A DNA stretch of 64,000 bases from Pseudoroseicyclus_A sp041714655. GTDB lineage: Bacteria > Pseudomonadota > Alphaproteobacteria > Rhodobacterales > Rhodobacteraceae. Positions 9,939 to 19,188 of this stretch are shown one piece after another; the first letter of the stretch is position 1, and every line of letters begins with the position of its first letter. Under the pieces are notes generated by a model that saw nothing but the letters and a program-made list of their open reading frames with translations, was not told where the DNA came from and did not search any database. The translations under genes and the position numbers were made by a program. The stretch is from positions 1,426,001 through 1,490,000 of the forward strand of contig NZ_CP168219.1 in NCBI RefSeq assembly GCF_041714655.1, written 5' to 3'.

Positions 9939-9979
9939 AAAAAAGCCCTCCACGGCGCTTGCCAGGAGGGCTGTTTTTT
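9939..9979. terminator. Bidirectional terminator between the kinase gene and tRNA-Asn
   Basis: The inverted repeat AGCCCTCC (9944-9951) / GGAGGGCT (9965-9972) has an A6 run on its left (9939-9944) and a T6 run on its right (9974-9979). It therefore has a U-tract on either strand and can end both the polyol operon (+) and the tRNA-Asn transcript (-). Confidence 0.85.
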
Positions 9980-10053
9980 GGCTCCGGCGGTAGGGATCGA
10001 ACCTACGACCAATTGATTAACAGTCAACTGCTCTACCGCTGAGCTACGCCGGA
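9979..10053 (-). tRNA. tRNA-Asn (GTT)
   Basis: The minus strand gives a full cloverleaf: acceptor TCCGGCG pairing with CGCCGGA, D-arm GCTC...GAGC, anticodon loop CTGTTAA with anticodon GTT, T-arm with GGTTCGATCCC, discriminator G and an encoded CCA end. Length is 75 nt including CCA. The short T6 tract of the terminator abuts the CCA, so the precursor needs little 3' trimming. Confidence 0.97.
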
Positions 10054-10064
10054 CCACCGGCGGC

Positions 10065-10093
10065 GATATAGCAATGGGGGCGGGGGGTGTAAA
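10065..10093 (-). promoter_or_regulatory. Sigma-70 promoter of tRNA-Asn
   Basis: On the minus strand, TTTACA (10088-10093) and TATATC (10065-10070) are separated by exactly 17 nt. The -10 ends 11 nt before the mature tRNA 5' end, the right distance for a short leader. Confidence 0.65.
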
Positions 10094-10112
10094 CGGGGCC
10101 GGGGCGAAAAAA

Positions 10113-10979
10113 TCATAGGCGGTGGAAGCGGGCGTCCGGGGTGAGGGGGCCTTCGGGGCGGGCCAGATTTCTTTCCGTCAGATCAATGAGATGCGCGAGG
10201 ACGTTGCGGGCGGCGGCGGGCAGCATCGCGGGGGGCAGGCCGGCGTAGAGCCGGGCCGCGAGCTCCTGCGGGCTCGCCGGGGTGGCGGCGAGGGCGGCGC
10301 GGATCTCTGCCTCGCGGGCGGCGCGGTGGTCGAGGAGCCAGGAGAGCCGGGCCGCGCCGGCCTCGACGACGTCGCCATGGCCGGGGAGGAGGCGCCCGGG
10401 CCCCAGCGCCAGCAGCCGCCGGCATGAGGCGCGGAACTGCGCGACGTCGCCGTCGGGCGGCGAGATGAGAGAGGAGGCCCAGCCCATGGCGAGGTCGCCG
10501 GTGAAGATGTCGTCCCCCAGGCGGAAGCTCAGATGGGCGCCCATGTGGCCGGGGGTCCAGAGCGCCTCCAGCGCCCAGCCGGGGCCCGAGATCACCTCGC
10601 CATCCGCGAGCCGGCGGTCGGGGCAGAAGGCCGCGTCCGCTCCCTCGCCGCCGCCCGTCAGCCCCTCCGCCGCCAGCCGGGCCATGACCGGCGAGCGGCC
10701 CTCCGCCGCGCCGCCATGGGCCATCACCGGGGCGCCGGTCGCCTCGGCCAGGGCCGGCGCCAGGGCGGAATGGTCGAGATGCGGATGCGTCACGAGGATC
10801 GCCGCGACCGGCCGGCCCCCGATCGCGGCCGTGAGCGCCGCCAGATGCGCCTCATCCGCCGGCCCGGGGTCGATCACCGCGAGCACCTCGCGTCCGATGA
10901 GCCAGGTGTTGGTGCCCCGCTCGGTCATCGGCGAGGGGTTGGGCGCGACGAGGCGGCGGACCTCCGGTACACCGCTCAC
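10113..10979 (-). CDS. MBL-fold metallohydrolase (LACTB2 / glyoxalase II-like)
   Basis: 288 residues. The metal-binding motif THPHLDH supplies His65, His67, Asp69 and His70. Further ligands are in the TPGHMGAHLSF and LLPGHGDVV segments. A C-terminal winged-helix-like region of about 80 residues matches the LACTB2-type architecture. The N-terminus (RRLVAPNPSPMTERGTNTWLIG) is also typical of that group. Members hydrolyse thioesters or phosphodiesters, including RNA ends; the substrate here is unknown. It is divergently transcribed from the EnvZ-like kinase gene with about 36 nt between starts, so the two promoters must overlap. Confidence 0.85.
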   Translation of the reverse strand: MSGVPEVRRLVAPNPSPMTERGTNTWLIGREVLAVIDPGPADEAHLAALTAAIGGRPVAAILVTHPHLDHSALAPALAEATGAPVMAHGGAAEGRSPVMARLAAEGLTGGGEGADAAFCPDRRLADGEVISGPGWALEALWTPGHMGAHLSFRLGDDIFTGDLAMGWASSLISPPDGDVAQFRASCRRLLALGPGRLLPGHGDVVEAGAARLSWLLDHRAAREAEIRAALAATPASPQELAARLYAGLPPAMLPAAARNVLAHLIDLTERNLARPEGPLTPDARFHRL

Positions 10980-11015
10980 CCTTCCGCTCCCGCCATGGCG
11001 GCGCTAGCCTTCGGC

Positions 11016-12341
11016 ATGTTTCTCACCCGGGCCAAACCCCTTCTGCCGCGCGGCCTTTACGGGCGGGCGGCGCTTATCCTGATCCTGCCTGTCGTGCTTC
11101 TGCAGCTTTTCGTCTCCGTCAGCTTTGTCCAGCGCCATTACGAGGGGGTGACCGAGCAGATGACCCGCTCGATCCTCTATGACCTCGGGCTCGTGACGGA
11201 GGAGCTGGCCGCCGCGCCCTCCCTCGCCGCCGCGCAGCTCCGGGCCGGCGAGCTCGGGCGGGCGCTGCAGATCGCCATCGCGCTGCCCGTGGCGGATGCG
11301 CCGGCGGAGGACTGGCGCCAGCCCTGGGATCTCTCTGCCCGCGTCGTGACCGAGATGGCCGGCGCGGCGCTGCCCGGCTTCACGGCGATCAGCTTTCAGG
11401 ACAAGCGGCGCGTGCGGCTCTGGCTCTCGACCGAGAGGGGGGAGATGCGGGTGACTTTCCGGCGGACGCGCGTCTCGGCCTCCAACCCGCATCAGCTGCT
11501 CCTCTGGACCATCGTCTTCGGGCTCCTCTTCGCGATGATCGCCTATGCGTTCCTGCGCAGCCAGCTTCGCCCGATCAAGCGCCTCGCGGCGGCGGCGAGC
11601 GCCTATGGCAAGGGCCGCGTGCTGCCCTACCGGCCCGGCGGCGCGGTGGAGGTGCATCAGGCGGGGCAGGCCTTCGTCGACATGCGGGACCGGATCGAGG
11701 CGCAGCGCGAGGCGCGGGTGCTCATGCTCTCAGGCATCAGCCATGACCTCCGGACGCCGCTGACGCGCCTGCATCTCGGGCTGGAGCTCATGAGCGAGGA
11801 GGAGGCGGAGCCGCTCCGCCGCGACGTGCGCGACATGGAGCGGATGGTGGCGGCCTTCCTCGATTTCGCCCGGGGGGATTCGGGCGATGTGGAGGAGGAG
11901 GTGCAGCCCGCCGAGCTCCTCGCCCGCGCGGCGGAGGATGCGGCGCGGGGCGGCGGGGCGGTGACGCTGGGCGAGAGCCCGGCGCTTGGTCCGGCGCGGC
12001 TCCGGCCGATGGCAATCCGCCGGGCGCTCGGCAACCTCATCGGCAATGCTCTGCGGCACGGGAAGGAGGTCCGCCTGTCGCTGGAGGCGGGGGAGGGCTG
12101 GCTGGCCTTCGTGGTCGAGGACGACGGCCCCGGCATCCCGGAGGCGCAGCGCGAGGAGGCCATGCGCCCCTTCGCGCGGCTCGACCCGGCGCGGAGCCAG
12201 TCTCCGGGCGATGTGGGGGGCGCCGGCGTGGGGCTCGGGCTCGCCATCGTGGACGACATCGCGCGGAGCCACGGCGGGCGGCTCGTGCTCGGCACCTCCG
12301 CGCTCGGCGGGCTCCGGGCGGAGATGCGGATCGCTCGGTAG
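11016..12341 (+). CDS. envZ: EnvZ-like sensor histidine kinase
   Basis: 441 residues from ATG 11016; an in-frame ATG at 10995 would add 7. I chose the shorter form because FLTRAKPLLPRGLYGRAAL matches the usual N-terminus. There is a transmembrane segment (ALILILPVVLLQLFVSVSF), a periplasmic sensor of about 110 residues, a second membrane span (LLLWTIVFGLLFAMIAYAFL) and a HAMP region. The H-box ISHDLRTPLTRL has phosphoacceptor His243, followed by N, G1 (VEDDGPGIP) and G2 boxes. It should phosphorylate an OmpR-family regulator in response to an envelope or osmotic cue. In related genomes the partner gene is usually adjacent; here no response regulator lies on either side. Confidence 0.88.
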   Translation: MFLTRAKPLLPRGLYGRAALILILPVVLLQLFVSVSFVQRHYEGVTEQMTRSILYDLGLVTEELAAAPSLAAAQLRAGELGRALQIAIALPVADAPAEDWRQPWDLSARVVTEMAGAALPGFTAISFQDKRRVRLWLSTERGEMRVTFRRTRVSASNPHQLLLWTIVFGLLFAMIAYAFLRSQLRPIKRLAAAASAYGKGRVLPYRPGGAVEVHQAGQAFVDMRDRIEAQREARVLMLSGISHDLRTPLTRLHLGLELMSEEEAEPLRRDVRDMERMVAAFLDFARGDSGDVEEEVQPAELLARAAEDAARGGGAVTLGESPALGPARLRPMAIRRALGNLIGNALRHGKEVRLSLEAGEGWLAFVVEDDGPGIPEAQREEAMRPFARLDPARSQSPGDVGGAGVGLGLAIVDDIARSHGGRLVLGTSALGGLRAEMRIAR

Positions 12342-12431
12342 GGCGGGAGGGCAGGCAGGAGACGGCCCAGGTGGTGAGGGCTCCGCACCAATCGCAAGGC
12401 CACACGCGCGGGGGTAGAAGGCGGCGGCGAA

Positions 12432-12540
12432 GGTGGGTTACAAACCCACCCTACGCGAGGCCCGAAGGCCGCGCCCCTTTTCGGGGTGATCACCTAGGCG
12501 GCGACGGTCCCGGCCGCGGAAGGTGGGTTACAAACCCACC
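12432..12540. repeat. Two copies of the GGTGGGTT-N3-AACCCACC palindrome (cluster 1)
   Basis: Copies lie at 12432-12450 and 12522-12540, each GGTGGGTT, loop ACA, AACCCACC, preceded by GAA and followed by CTACGC or CTGCGC. They sit 72 nt apart between the convergent envZ and pgm genes. The same palindrome recurs near 21200-21517 and 60791-60856, each time between convergent genes. It could act as a REP-like element or a bidirectional 3'-end hairpin. Confidence 0.85.
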
Positions 12541-12554
12541 CTGCGCCGTGTCCC

Positions 12555-14186
12555 TCAAGTGATCACGTTCGGCCCGTCGCGGCCGGAGCGGGCCTTGATG
12601 CCGGCGAGGGCCTCGGCGGCGGCGATGACCGGGGCGAGCGCCTCCTGGGGGTCGTCGCCGAGCTTCGCCGGATCGGTCTCCAGCCGCTCCAGATAGAGCC
12701 GGATCGTCGCGCCGACGGTGCCGGTGCCGGAGAGGCGGATGACCGCGCGCCCGCCGCCCTCGAAGCCGAAGATCAGCCCCTGCCGCTCGGAGCGGGAGCC
12801 GTCCACCGGGTCGTCATAGGCGAATTCCTCCGCGCTCTCGACCGTCAGCCCGCCGACCTTCTGCCCCGGCAGCGTTCCGAGCTGCTCGCGGAGCTCCTCC
12901 ACCATCTCGCCCGCCACCCCGGCATCGACATCCTCGTAATCGTGGCGCGAGTAGTAGTTGCGGCCGTATCGTTGCCAATGCGCTTCCATCAGCTCGGCCA
13001 CCGACTTGCCCGACGCGGCGAGGATGTTGAGCCACAGGAGCACGGCCCAGAGACCGTCCTTCTCGCGAACATGGTCGGAGCCGGTGCCGGCGCTTTCCTC
13101 GCCGCAGAGCGTGGCGCGGCCGGCGTCGAGGAGGTTGCCGAAGAACTTCCAGCCGGTGGGGGTCTCGTAGCAGGAGATGCCCATCGCCTCCGCCACCCGG
13201 TCGACCGCCGCCGAGGTGGGCATCGAGCGGGCGACGCCCTTCAGCCCGCCTTCATAGGCGGGGGCCAGATGCGCATTGGCCGCCAGCACCGCCAGCGAGT
13301 CGGAGGGGGTGATGTAAATGCCTTTCCCGAGGATCATGTTCCGGTCGCCGTCGCCGTCGGAGGCGGCGCCGAAATCGGGGGCGTCCTCACTCATCATCCG
13401 GTCGACCAGGGGCTTTGCCCAGATCGGGTTGGGGTCGGGGTGGCCGCCGCCGAAATCGGGCTTGGGCTCGGCATTAATGACGGTGCCCGGCGCGGCGCCG
13501 AGCCTGCCCTCGAGGATCGCCTTCGCATAGGGGCCGGTCACCGCATGCATCGCATCGAAGACCATGGAGAAGCCGCCCTTGAAGAGCGCCTCCAGCGCGT
13601 CGAAGTCGAAGAGCTCCTCCATCAGCGCCGCGTAATCCTCGACCGGATCGACGATCTCGATCTCCATCCTGCCGAGCCGCGCCTGGCCGGGCGCGGAGAG
13701 GTCCACGTCCGCCGTCTCGGCGATCTTGTAGCGCGTCAGGGTCTGCGTCGCCGCATGGATGCGGTCGCTGACGCCCTCCGTCGCCGGGCCGCCGTTCGGC
13801 ATGTTGTATTTCAGGCCGAAATCCTCCTCCGGCCCGCCGGGGTTGTGGCTGGCCGAGAGGATCAGCCCGCCATCGGTGCCCCGCTTGCGGATGAGGTGCG
13901 AGGCGGCGGGCGTCGACATCAGCGCGCCCACCCCGACGATCACCTTCGCCGCGCCGTTGGCGGCGGCCATGCGCAGGATCACCTGGGCCGCCTGGGCGTT
14001 GAAATAGCGCCCGTCGCCGCCGAGGACGAGCACCTTGCCGCCCACGCCGCCGATGCCGTCGAAGATGGATTGCACATAGTTTTCAAGGTAATGCGGGGAC
14101 ATGAAGACATGCGTCTTCTTCCTCAGCCCCGACGTGCCGGGCTTTTGCCCCTCGATCGGCCGTGTCTCGATCTCGAGAATCTCCAT
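12555..14186 (-). CDS. pgm: Phosphoglucomutase (alpha-D-glucose-1,6-bisphosphate-dependent)
   Basis: 543 residues, the usual size for eukaryote-like PGM1-type phosphoglucomutases. The phosphoserine loop LILSASHNPGG places the catalytic Ser at 113. The metal loop reads ASDGDGDRNMILG. The sugar-binding loop includes CGEESAGTGSDHVREKDG, and the C-terminal phosphate loop RLSGTGTVGATIRLY is intact. It interconverts glucose-6-P and glucose-1-P, supplying the substrate of GlgC or returning glycogen-derived glucose-1-P to glycolysis. It is the last gene of the glgC-glgA-glgX-pgm run, 17 nt after glgX. Confidence 0.95.
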   Translation of the reverse strand: MEILEIETRPIEGQKPGTSGLRKKTHVFMSPHYLENYVQSIFDGIGGVGGKVLVLGGDGRYFNAQAAQVILRMAAANGAAKVIVGVGALMSTPAASHLIRKRGTDGGLILSASHNPGGPEEDFGLKYNMPNGGPATEGVSDRIHAATQTLTRYKIAETADVDLSAPGQARLGRMEIEIVDPVEDYAALMEELFDFDALEALFKGGFSMVFDAMHAVTGPYAKAILEGRLGAAPGTVINAEPKPDFGGGHPDPNPIWAKPLVDRMMSEDAPDFGAASDGDGDRNMILGKGIYITPSDSLAVLAANAHLAPAYEGGLKGVARSMPTSAAVDRVAEAMGISCYETPTGWKFFGNLLDAGRATLCGEESAGTGSDHVREKDGLWAVLLWLNILAASGKSVAELMEAHWQRYGRNYYSRHDYEDVDAGVAGEMVEELREQLGTLPGQKVGGLTVESAEEFAYDDPVDGSRSERQGLIFGFEGGGRAVIRLSGTGTVGATIRLYLERLETDPAKLGDDPQEALAPVIAAAEALAGIKARSGRDGPNVIT

Positions 14187-14203
14187 GAGACCTTCCCCCG
14201 TGT

Positions 14204-16306
14204 TCAGTTACGCTTTGCCGTCGTCTCTTCCTGCACGAAGACGACGACGGAACTCTCCCTGACCCGCGCCACCTCGCGCGCCGGCTTCGGGCCGGCATAG
14301 GGGCGGGCGGTGTCGATATGGCGGACCCAGCGGCGCCCCTCGGGCGGCGGCGGCAGGGTGACGTTGACGCCCGCGCCGCCATTGTACACGCACAGGATCG
14401 CATGTTCCTGCGTCGCATATTCGGGGGTGCCCGAGGCGGTGCGCAATTCCGAGACGATGCAGCGCAGATCCGGCTGCGCCCAATCCTCCTCGCCCATCAC
14501 CTCGCCGTCCGGGCGCCGCCAGAAGAGGTCGGGCTTGCCGTCGATGAGCCGGGGGCGGGAATGCAGGAAGCGCTTCTGCCGCAGGATCGGGTGATCCTTG
14601 CGGAAGGTGATGAGCTTTTGCACGAAGGCGAGGAAGTCGGGATCCGCCGCGCCCCAGTCCACCCAGCCGATCTCGTTGTCCTGGCAATAGGCGTTGTTGT
14701 TGCCGCGCTGGGAATTGCCCAGCTCGTCGCCGGCGAGGATCATGGGCGTGCCCTGGCTGAACAGCAGCGTCGCCAGCATGTTGCGCCGGCGGAGCGCGCG
14801 GGCGGCGCGGCGGGCCTTGTCGGTCGTCGGCCCTTCCTCGCCCATGTTGTCGGAGAGGTTCTCCGAATGGCCGTCGCGGTTCTCCTCGCCATTGGCCTCG
14901 TTGTGCTTCTCGGCGTAGCTCACCACGTCCATCAGCGTGAAGCCGTCATGGGCCGTCAGGAAGTTGACGGAGGAGGTGGCGGGCCGCGTGTCGTGGTCGA
15001 ACTGCTGGGCCGAGCCGGTCAGCCGGTTGGCGAGCCGCGGCGCATGGCCGGCATCGCCCCGCCAGAAGGCGCGGACCTCGTCGCGGAACTTGTCGTTCCA
15101 TTCCGAGAAGGGCGGCGGGAAGGCGCCGAGCTGGTAGCCGCCGGGGCCGATGTCCCAGGGCTCGGCGATGAGCTTGACGCGGCTCAGCACCGGGTCCTGC
15201 CGGATCGCGTCGAAGAAGGCCGCGCCGCGGTCGAAGCCGCCTTCCTCCGTCCGCCCCAGCGTCGAGCAGAGGTCGAAGCGGAAGCCGTCGACATGCATGA
15301 TCTCGACCCAGTAGCGGAGGCTGTCCATGATCATCCGCAGGACCATCGGATGGTCGACGTTCAGCGTGTTCCCCGTGCCGGTGTCGTTGATGTAATAGCG
15401 CGGCGTCTCGGCGAGTCGGTAGTAGGAGGCGTTGTCGAGCCCCTTGAAGCTCAGCGTCGGCCCGAGCTGGTTGCCCTCCGCCGTGTGGTTGTAGACCACG
15501 TCGAGGATCACCTCGATCCCGGCGGCATGGAGCCGGGCGACCATGTGCTGGAACTCGCCGATGTCTTTCGTCGCCATGTAGCGCGGCTCCGGGGCGAAGA
15601 AGCCGATGGACATGTAGCCCCAGTAGTTCTTCAGCCCCTTGTCGAGCAGGAAGCGGTCATCGATGAAGGCATGGACGGGCAAGAGCTCGATGGCGGTGAT
15701 GCCGAGCTTCACCAGATGGTCGATCACCGGGTCGGAGGCGAGGGCGAGGTAGGTGCCGGGCCAGGCCGTGCCGGGCTTCGCCGCCGTCAGCCCCTTCACA
15801 TGCGCCTCGTAGATGATCGTCTCGTGCAGCGGCGTGCGCGGCGCGCGGTCGTTGCCCCAGGAGAAGCAGGGGTCCACCACGATGGATTTCGGCATGTAGG
15901 GGGCCGAGTTGCGGGTGTCGAACGTCAGGTCCTTGTGCATGGCGCTGACGTCGTAGCCCATCAGCGCATCGTGCCAGCGAGGCGCGCCCGAGAGCTTCTT
16001 GGCATAGGGGTCGATGAGCAGCTTGTGCGGGTTGAACCGGTGCCCCTCGTCCGGCCGGTAGGGGCCATGGGCGCGGTAGCCGTAATGCTGCCCGGGGCGG
16101 ATGCCGGTCAGATAGCCGTGCCAGACATGGCCGTCATGCTCGGGCAGGTCGATGGTCAGCGTCTCGTCCTTGCCGTCCTCCGAGAAGAGGCAGAGCGTCA
16201 TCCGCGTCGCATGTTCCGAGAAGACGGCGAAGTTGACGCCCTCGCCGTCGAAGGTGGCGCCGAGCGGCGTGGCCCGTCCGGGCTTGATGGCAAAGCGGCC
16301 GGGCAT
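14204..16306 (-). CDS. glgX: Glycogen debranching enzyme (isoamylase-type, GH13)
   Basis: 700 residues. An N-terminal CBM48-like domain (GATFDGEGVNFAVFSEHATR) precedes the GH13 barrel. Conserved barrel motifs include DVVYNHTAEG, the nucleophile region VDGFRFDLCSTLGR, AEPWDIGPGGYQLG and the NFLTAHDGFTLMD region. The enzyme removes short alpha-1,6-linked maltodextrin branches during glycogen breakdown. The start codon overlaps the glgA stop (TGATG at 16304-16308), so translation is probably coupled. Cytoplasmic; no signal peptide. Confidence 0.95.
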   Translation of the reverse strand: MPGRFAIKPGRATPLGATFDGEGVNFAVFSEHATRMTLCLFSEDGKDETLTIDLPEHDGHVWHGYLTGIRPGQHYGYRAHGPYRPDEGHRFNPHKLLIDPYAKKLSGAPRWHDALMGYDVSAMHKDLTFDTRNSAPYMPKSIVVDPCFSWGNDRAPRTPLHETIIYEAHVKGLTAAKPGTAWPGTYLALASDPVIDHLVKLGITAIELLPVHAFIDDRFLLDKGLKNYWGYMSIGFFAPEPRYMATKDIGEFQHMVARLHAAGIEVILDVVYNHTAEGNQLGPTLSFKGLDNASYYRLAETPRYYINDTGTGNTLNVDHPMVLRMIMDSLRYWVEIMHVDGFRFDLCSTLGRTEEGGFDRGAAFFDAIRQDPVLSRVKLIAEPWDIGPGGYQLGAFPPPFSEWNDKFRDEVRAFWRGDAGHAPRLANRLTGSAQQFDHDTRPATSSVNFLTAHDGFTLMDVVSYAEKHNEANGEENRDGHSENLSDNMGEEGPTTDKARRAARALRRRNMLATLLFSQGTPMILAGDELGNSQRGNNNAYCQDNEIGWVDWGAADPDFLAFVQKLITFRKDHPILRQKRFLHSRPRLIDGKPDLFWRRPDGEVMGEEDWAQPDLRCIVSELRTASGTPEYATQEHAILCVYNGGAGVNVTLPPPPEGRRWVRHIDTARPYAGPKPAREVARVRESSVVVFVQEETTAKRN

Positions 16307-17739
16307 CAGCGGGCCCCGACCTCGTCATAGAGCCGCGCATAGGCGGCGGCGGAGCCCGCCCAGCCGACGGGCTGCGCCATGCCGTTCTTCTGCATCTGGC
16401 GGAAGGTCGGGCCGGCCTCGTAGAGGTCGCAGAGCCGCGAGAGGGCGTTCTTCAGCCCCTCGGCATCGGCCGGCCAGAACTGCAGGCCAGTGGCGACGCC
16501 GCGCTCCAGCGCCATGGGCGAGGCGTTGATCACGGTGTCTGCCAGCCCGCCGGTGAGGGCGACGAGCGGCACGGTGCCGTAGCGCAGGCCATACATCTGC
16601 GTCAGCCCGCAGGGCTCGAAGCGCGAGGGCACGAGGATGGTATCGGCGCCGGCCATCATCCGGTGCGAGAGCGCCTCGTCATAGCCGATGCGCACGGCGA
16701 CATTGTCATGCGCCGCGGCGGCGTCGTTCAGCGCCGCTTCCATCGACCGGTGGCCCGAGCCGAGAAGCGCGAGCTGGCCGCCGCGCTCCAGGAGCACCGG
16801 CAGCGCCTCGATGAGAAGGTCGATGCCCTTCTGTTCGGTCAGGCGCGAGACGACGATGCAGAGCGGGCCGGCGGCCTCGCCGAGCCCGAATTCCTCGCGG
16901 AGCGCCGCCTTGTTGGCGGCCTTGCCGCGCGGCCTGGTGTAGGGCGCGGGGATCAGCGCGTCCTCGCCGGGGTTCCATGTCGCGTCGTCGATGCCGTTGA
17001 GAATGCCGGCAAGGTCGGCACGCCGCTCGCGCATCACCCCGTCGAGCCCCATGCCGAATTCGGGCCGCATCAGCTCGTTGGCATAGGTGGGCGAGACGGT
17101 CGTGAGCTTGTCGCAGGCCGTGAGCCCGGCCTTCAGCATCGAGACCTGGCCCCAGTATTCGAAGCCGCCTTGCGTATAGCGGCCGGGATCGAGCCGCAGA
17201 TCCTCGAGCCGATGGGCGGGGACGAGGCCCTGGAAGGCGATGTTGTGGATCGTCAGGATCGTGCCGACATCGCTGACTCCCTGCTTCGCCAGATGGTCCG
17301 CCACCAGCCCGGCCTGCCAGTCATGTGCGTGGATCACCGACGGCCGCCAGCCGGGCAGGGCGCCCCCGGCGATGCGCGCGGCGATCCAGCTCAGCGCCGC
17401 GAAGCGCTCGGGATTGTCGGGCCAGTCGCGCCCCTCGGGGTCGAGATAGGGCCCGCACTCGCGCGCATAGAGATGCGGCGCCTCGATGGCGAGAATGTCG
17501 AGCCCCGCCGCCTGGCCGGCGACGACCCGCGCCGGGCCGCCGAAGAGCTCGGGCTCGTCGAGGAGCGTGCCGGAGGCGGCGCCGAGCGCGGCCATGACCT
17601 TGGGATAGCCCGGCAGCAGCGTCAGCACCCGGACGCCCTCGCCCTTCAGTGCTGCCGGAAGGGCGCCGACGACATCGGCGAGCCCCCCCGTCTTCACCAG
17701 CGGCGCGCATTCCGACGCCACCGAAAGCACGTCTCTCAC
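16306..17739 (-). CDS. glgA: Glycogen synthase (ADP-glucose)
   Basis: 477 residues, the usual GT5 length. It begins at a GTG. The ADP-glucose-binding motif KTGGLADV is present near the N-terminus, and the C-terminal domain contains VVSRLTEQKGIDLL and SRFEPCGLTQMYGLRYGT. The enzyme extends alpha-1,4-glucan chains using ADP-glucose made by GlgC, which is encoded immediately upstream with a 42-nt gap. The glgX start overlaps its stop. Confidence 0.96.
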   Translation of the reverse strand: MRDVLSVASECAPLVKTGGLADVVGALPAALKGEGVRVLTLLPGYPKVMAALGAASGTLLDEPELFGGPARVVAGQAAGLDILAIEAPHLYARECGPYLDPEGRDWPDNPERFAALSWIAARIAGGALPGWRPSVIHAHDWQAGLVADHLAKQGVSDVGTILTIHNIAFQGLVPAHRLEDLRLDPGRYTQGGFEYWGQVSMLKAGLTACDKLTTVSPTYANELMRPEFGMGLDGVMRERRADLAGILNGIDDATWNPGEDALIPAPYTRPRGKAANKAALREEFGLGEAAGPLCIVVSRLTEQKGIDLLIEALPVLLERGGQLALLGSGHRSMEAALNDAAAAHDNVAVRIGYDEALSHRMMAGADTILVPSRFEPCGLTQMYGLRYGTVPLVALTGGLADTVINASPMALERGVATGLQFWPADAEGLKNALSRLCDLYEAGPTFRQMQKNGMAQPVGWAGSAAAYARLYDEVGAR

Positions 17740-17781
17740 AAGGTCTTCCCCGTTTCTCGGCCCCGGTCCGCCGGGGCTCGC

Positions 17782-19038
17782 CTATTGCGCCTCGGCGCGC
17801 CGGTCGAGCATCGCCTGGGTGATCAAGGTCACGCCACGCTCCGTGACGCGGAACCACTTGGCATCCTCGTCCGGATCCTCTCCGACGACCAGCCCCTCGG
17901 GGATGGTCACGGCCCTGTCGATCACGACACGCCGGAGCCGCGCCGAACGATTGACCGTCACATATGGCAGGACAACGGCATGATCGAGGACAGCGTAGGA
18001 ATTCGTGTGCACCTGCGTGAAAAGCAGCGAATTGCGGACCTCGGTGCCAGAAATCACGCAGCCGCCGGACACCATGGACGAGATGGCGACGCCGCGCCTG
18101 TCCTTCTCGTCATGGATGAATTTCGCCGGCGGGGCGCCTTCGGAATAGGTCCAGATCGGCCATTGCGTGTCCCAGAGGTTGAGATCGGGGTCGAAATTCG
18201 TGAGGTCGATATTGGCCTGGTGGAAGGCATCGACGGTGCCGACATCCTTCCAGTAGGCGGGGCGGCCCGGGTCGCGCACGCAGCTGTCGTCGAAGCGATG
18301 CGCCATGGCCTTGCCACCTTTCACGAGGTCGGGAATCAGGTCATTGCCGAAATCGTGGGAGGAGTTGGGGTCCTCCGCATCGCGCACCAGGAGGTCGCGC
18401 AGGAGGCTCCAGTTGAAGACGTAGATCCCCATCGAGGCCAGCGCCTTGTCCGGCTCGCCGGGGATGCCGGGCGGGTCGGCGGGCTTTTCGAGGAAGGAGG
18501 TGATGCGGTCGGTCTCGTCGACATGCATGACGCCGAAGGCCGAGGCCTCTTCGCGCGGCACCGAGAGGCAGCCGATGGTGACGTCGGCGCCGCTTTCGAC
18601 ATGCTGGCGGAGCATGACCTCGTAATCCATCTTGTAGATGTGGTCGCCCGCGAGAATGATCACGTAATCAACGTCGTAGCTGTCGACGATATCGACGTTC
18701 TGGGTGACGGCATCGGCCGTGCCGCGATACCAGGAATTCTCGTCCATCCGCTGGCTGGCGGGCAGGATGTCGAGGAACTCGTTGCGCTCGGCGCGGAAGA
18801 AGTTCCACCCCCGCTGGACATGGCGGATGAGGCTGTGGGCCTTGTATTGCGTCGCCACCGCGACCTTGCGGATGCCGGAATTCATGGCGTTCGACAGGGC
18901 GAAGTCGATGATCCGCGCCTTGCCGCCGAAATAGACGGCCGGCTTTACGCGGTAATCCGTCAGCTCCTTCAGCCGCGAGCCGCGGCCGCCGGCGAGGACG
19001 AAGGCCATGGAGCGCTGGGTCAGTCGTCTCGATTCCAT
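17782..19038 (-). CDS. glgC: Glucose-1-phosphate adenylyltransferase (ADP-glucose pyrophosphorylase)
   Basis: 418 residues, standard length. The nucleotidyltransferase signature AFVLAGGRGSRLKELTD is near the N-terminus, followed by VKPAVYFGGKARIIDFALSN and the regulatory/catalytic region with Lys residues. A left-handed beta-helix C-terminal domain follows. It makes ADP-glucose from ATP and glucose-1-P and is the committed, allosterically controlled step of glycogen synthesis. First gene of the glg run. About 150 nt upstream on the minus strand is a promoter-like pair TTGTCG-N16-TATGAT. Confidence 0.96.
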   Translation of the reverse strand: MESRRLTQRSMAFVLAGGRGSRLKELTDYRVKPAVYFGGKARIIDFALSNAMNSGIRKVAVATQYKAHSLIRHVQRGWNFFRAERNEFLDILPASQRMDENSWYRGTADAVTQNVDIVDSYDVDYVIILAGDHIYKMDYEVMLRQHVESGADVTIGCLSVPREEASAFGVMHVDETDRITSFLEKPADPPGIPGEPDKALASMGIYVFNWSLLRDLLVRDAEDPNSSHDFGNDLIPDLVKGGKAMAHRFDDSCVRDPGRPAYWKDVGTVDAFHQANIDLTNFDPDLNLWDTQWPIWTYSEGAPPAKFIHDEKDRRGVAISSMVSGGCVISGTEVRNSLLFTQVHTNSYAVLDHAVVLPYVTVNRSARLRRVVIDRAVTIPEGLVVGEDPDEDAKWFRVTERGVTLITQAMLDRRAEAQ

Positions 19039-19188
19039 TCTGTCTCCTCCCTTGAGCGCCCCGTTCTGCGGGGCTTATGAGTGCAACTCCGGCCGGGCCC
19101 CGGTGTTTCCGCGACCCGCTCGGTCGTCGGCCGGGGCGGGCTGGGGCGCGCGGCGCCTCCATCCGGAAAAACCGGAACAATTGTCTGC

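Noticed and set aside
12432..12540. Possible CRISPR array, because a palindromic unit recurs at 12432, 12522, 21178, 21419 and 21499
   Set aside because: Spacing is irregular, spacers are not unique same-length units, copies flip orientation, and no cas gene is near.
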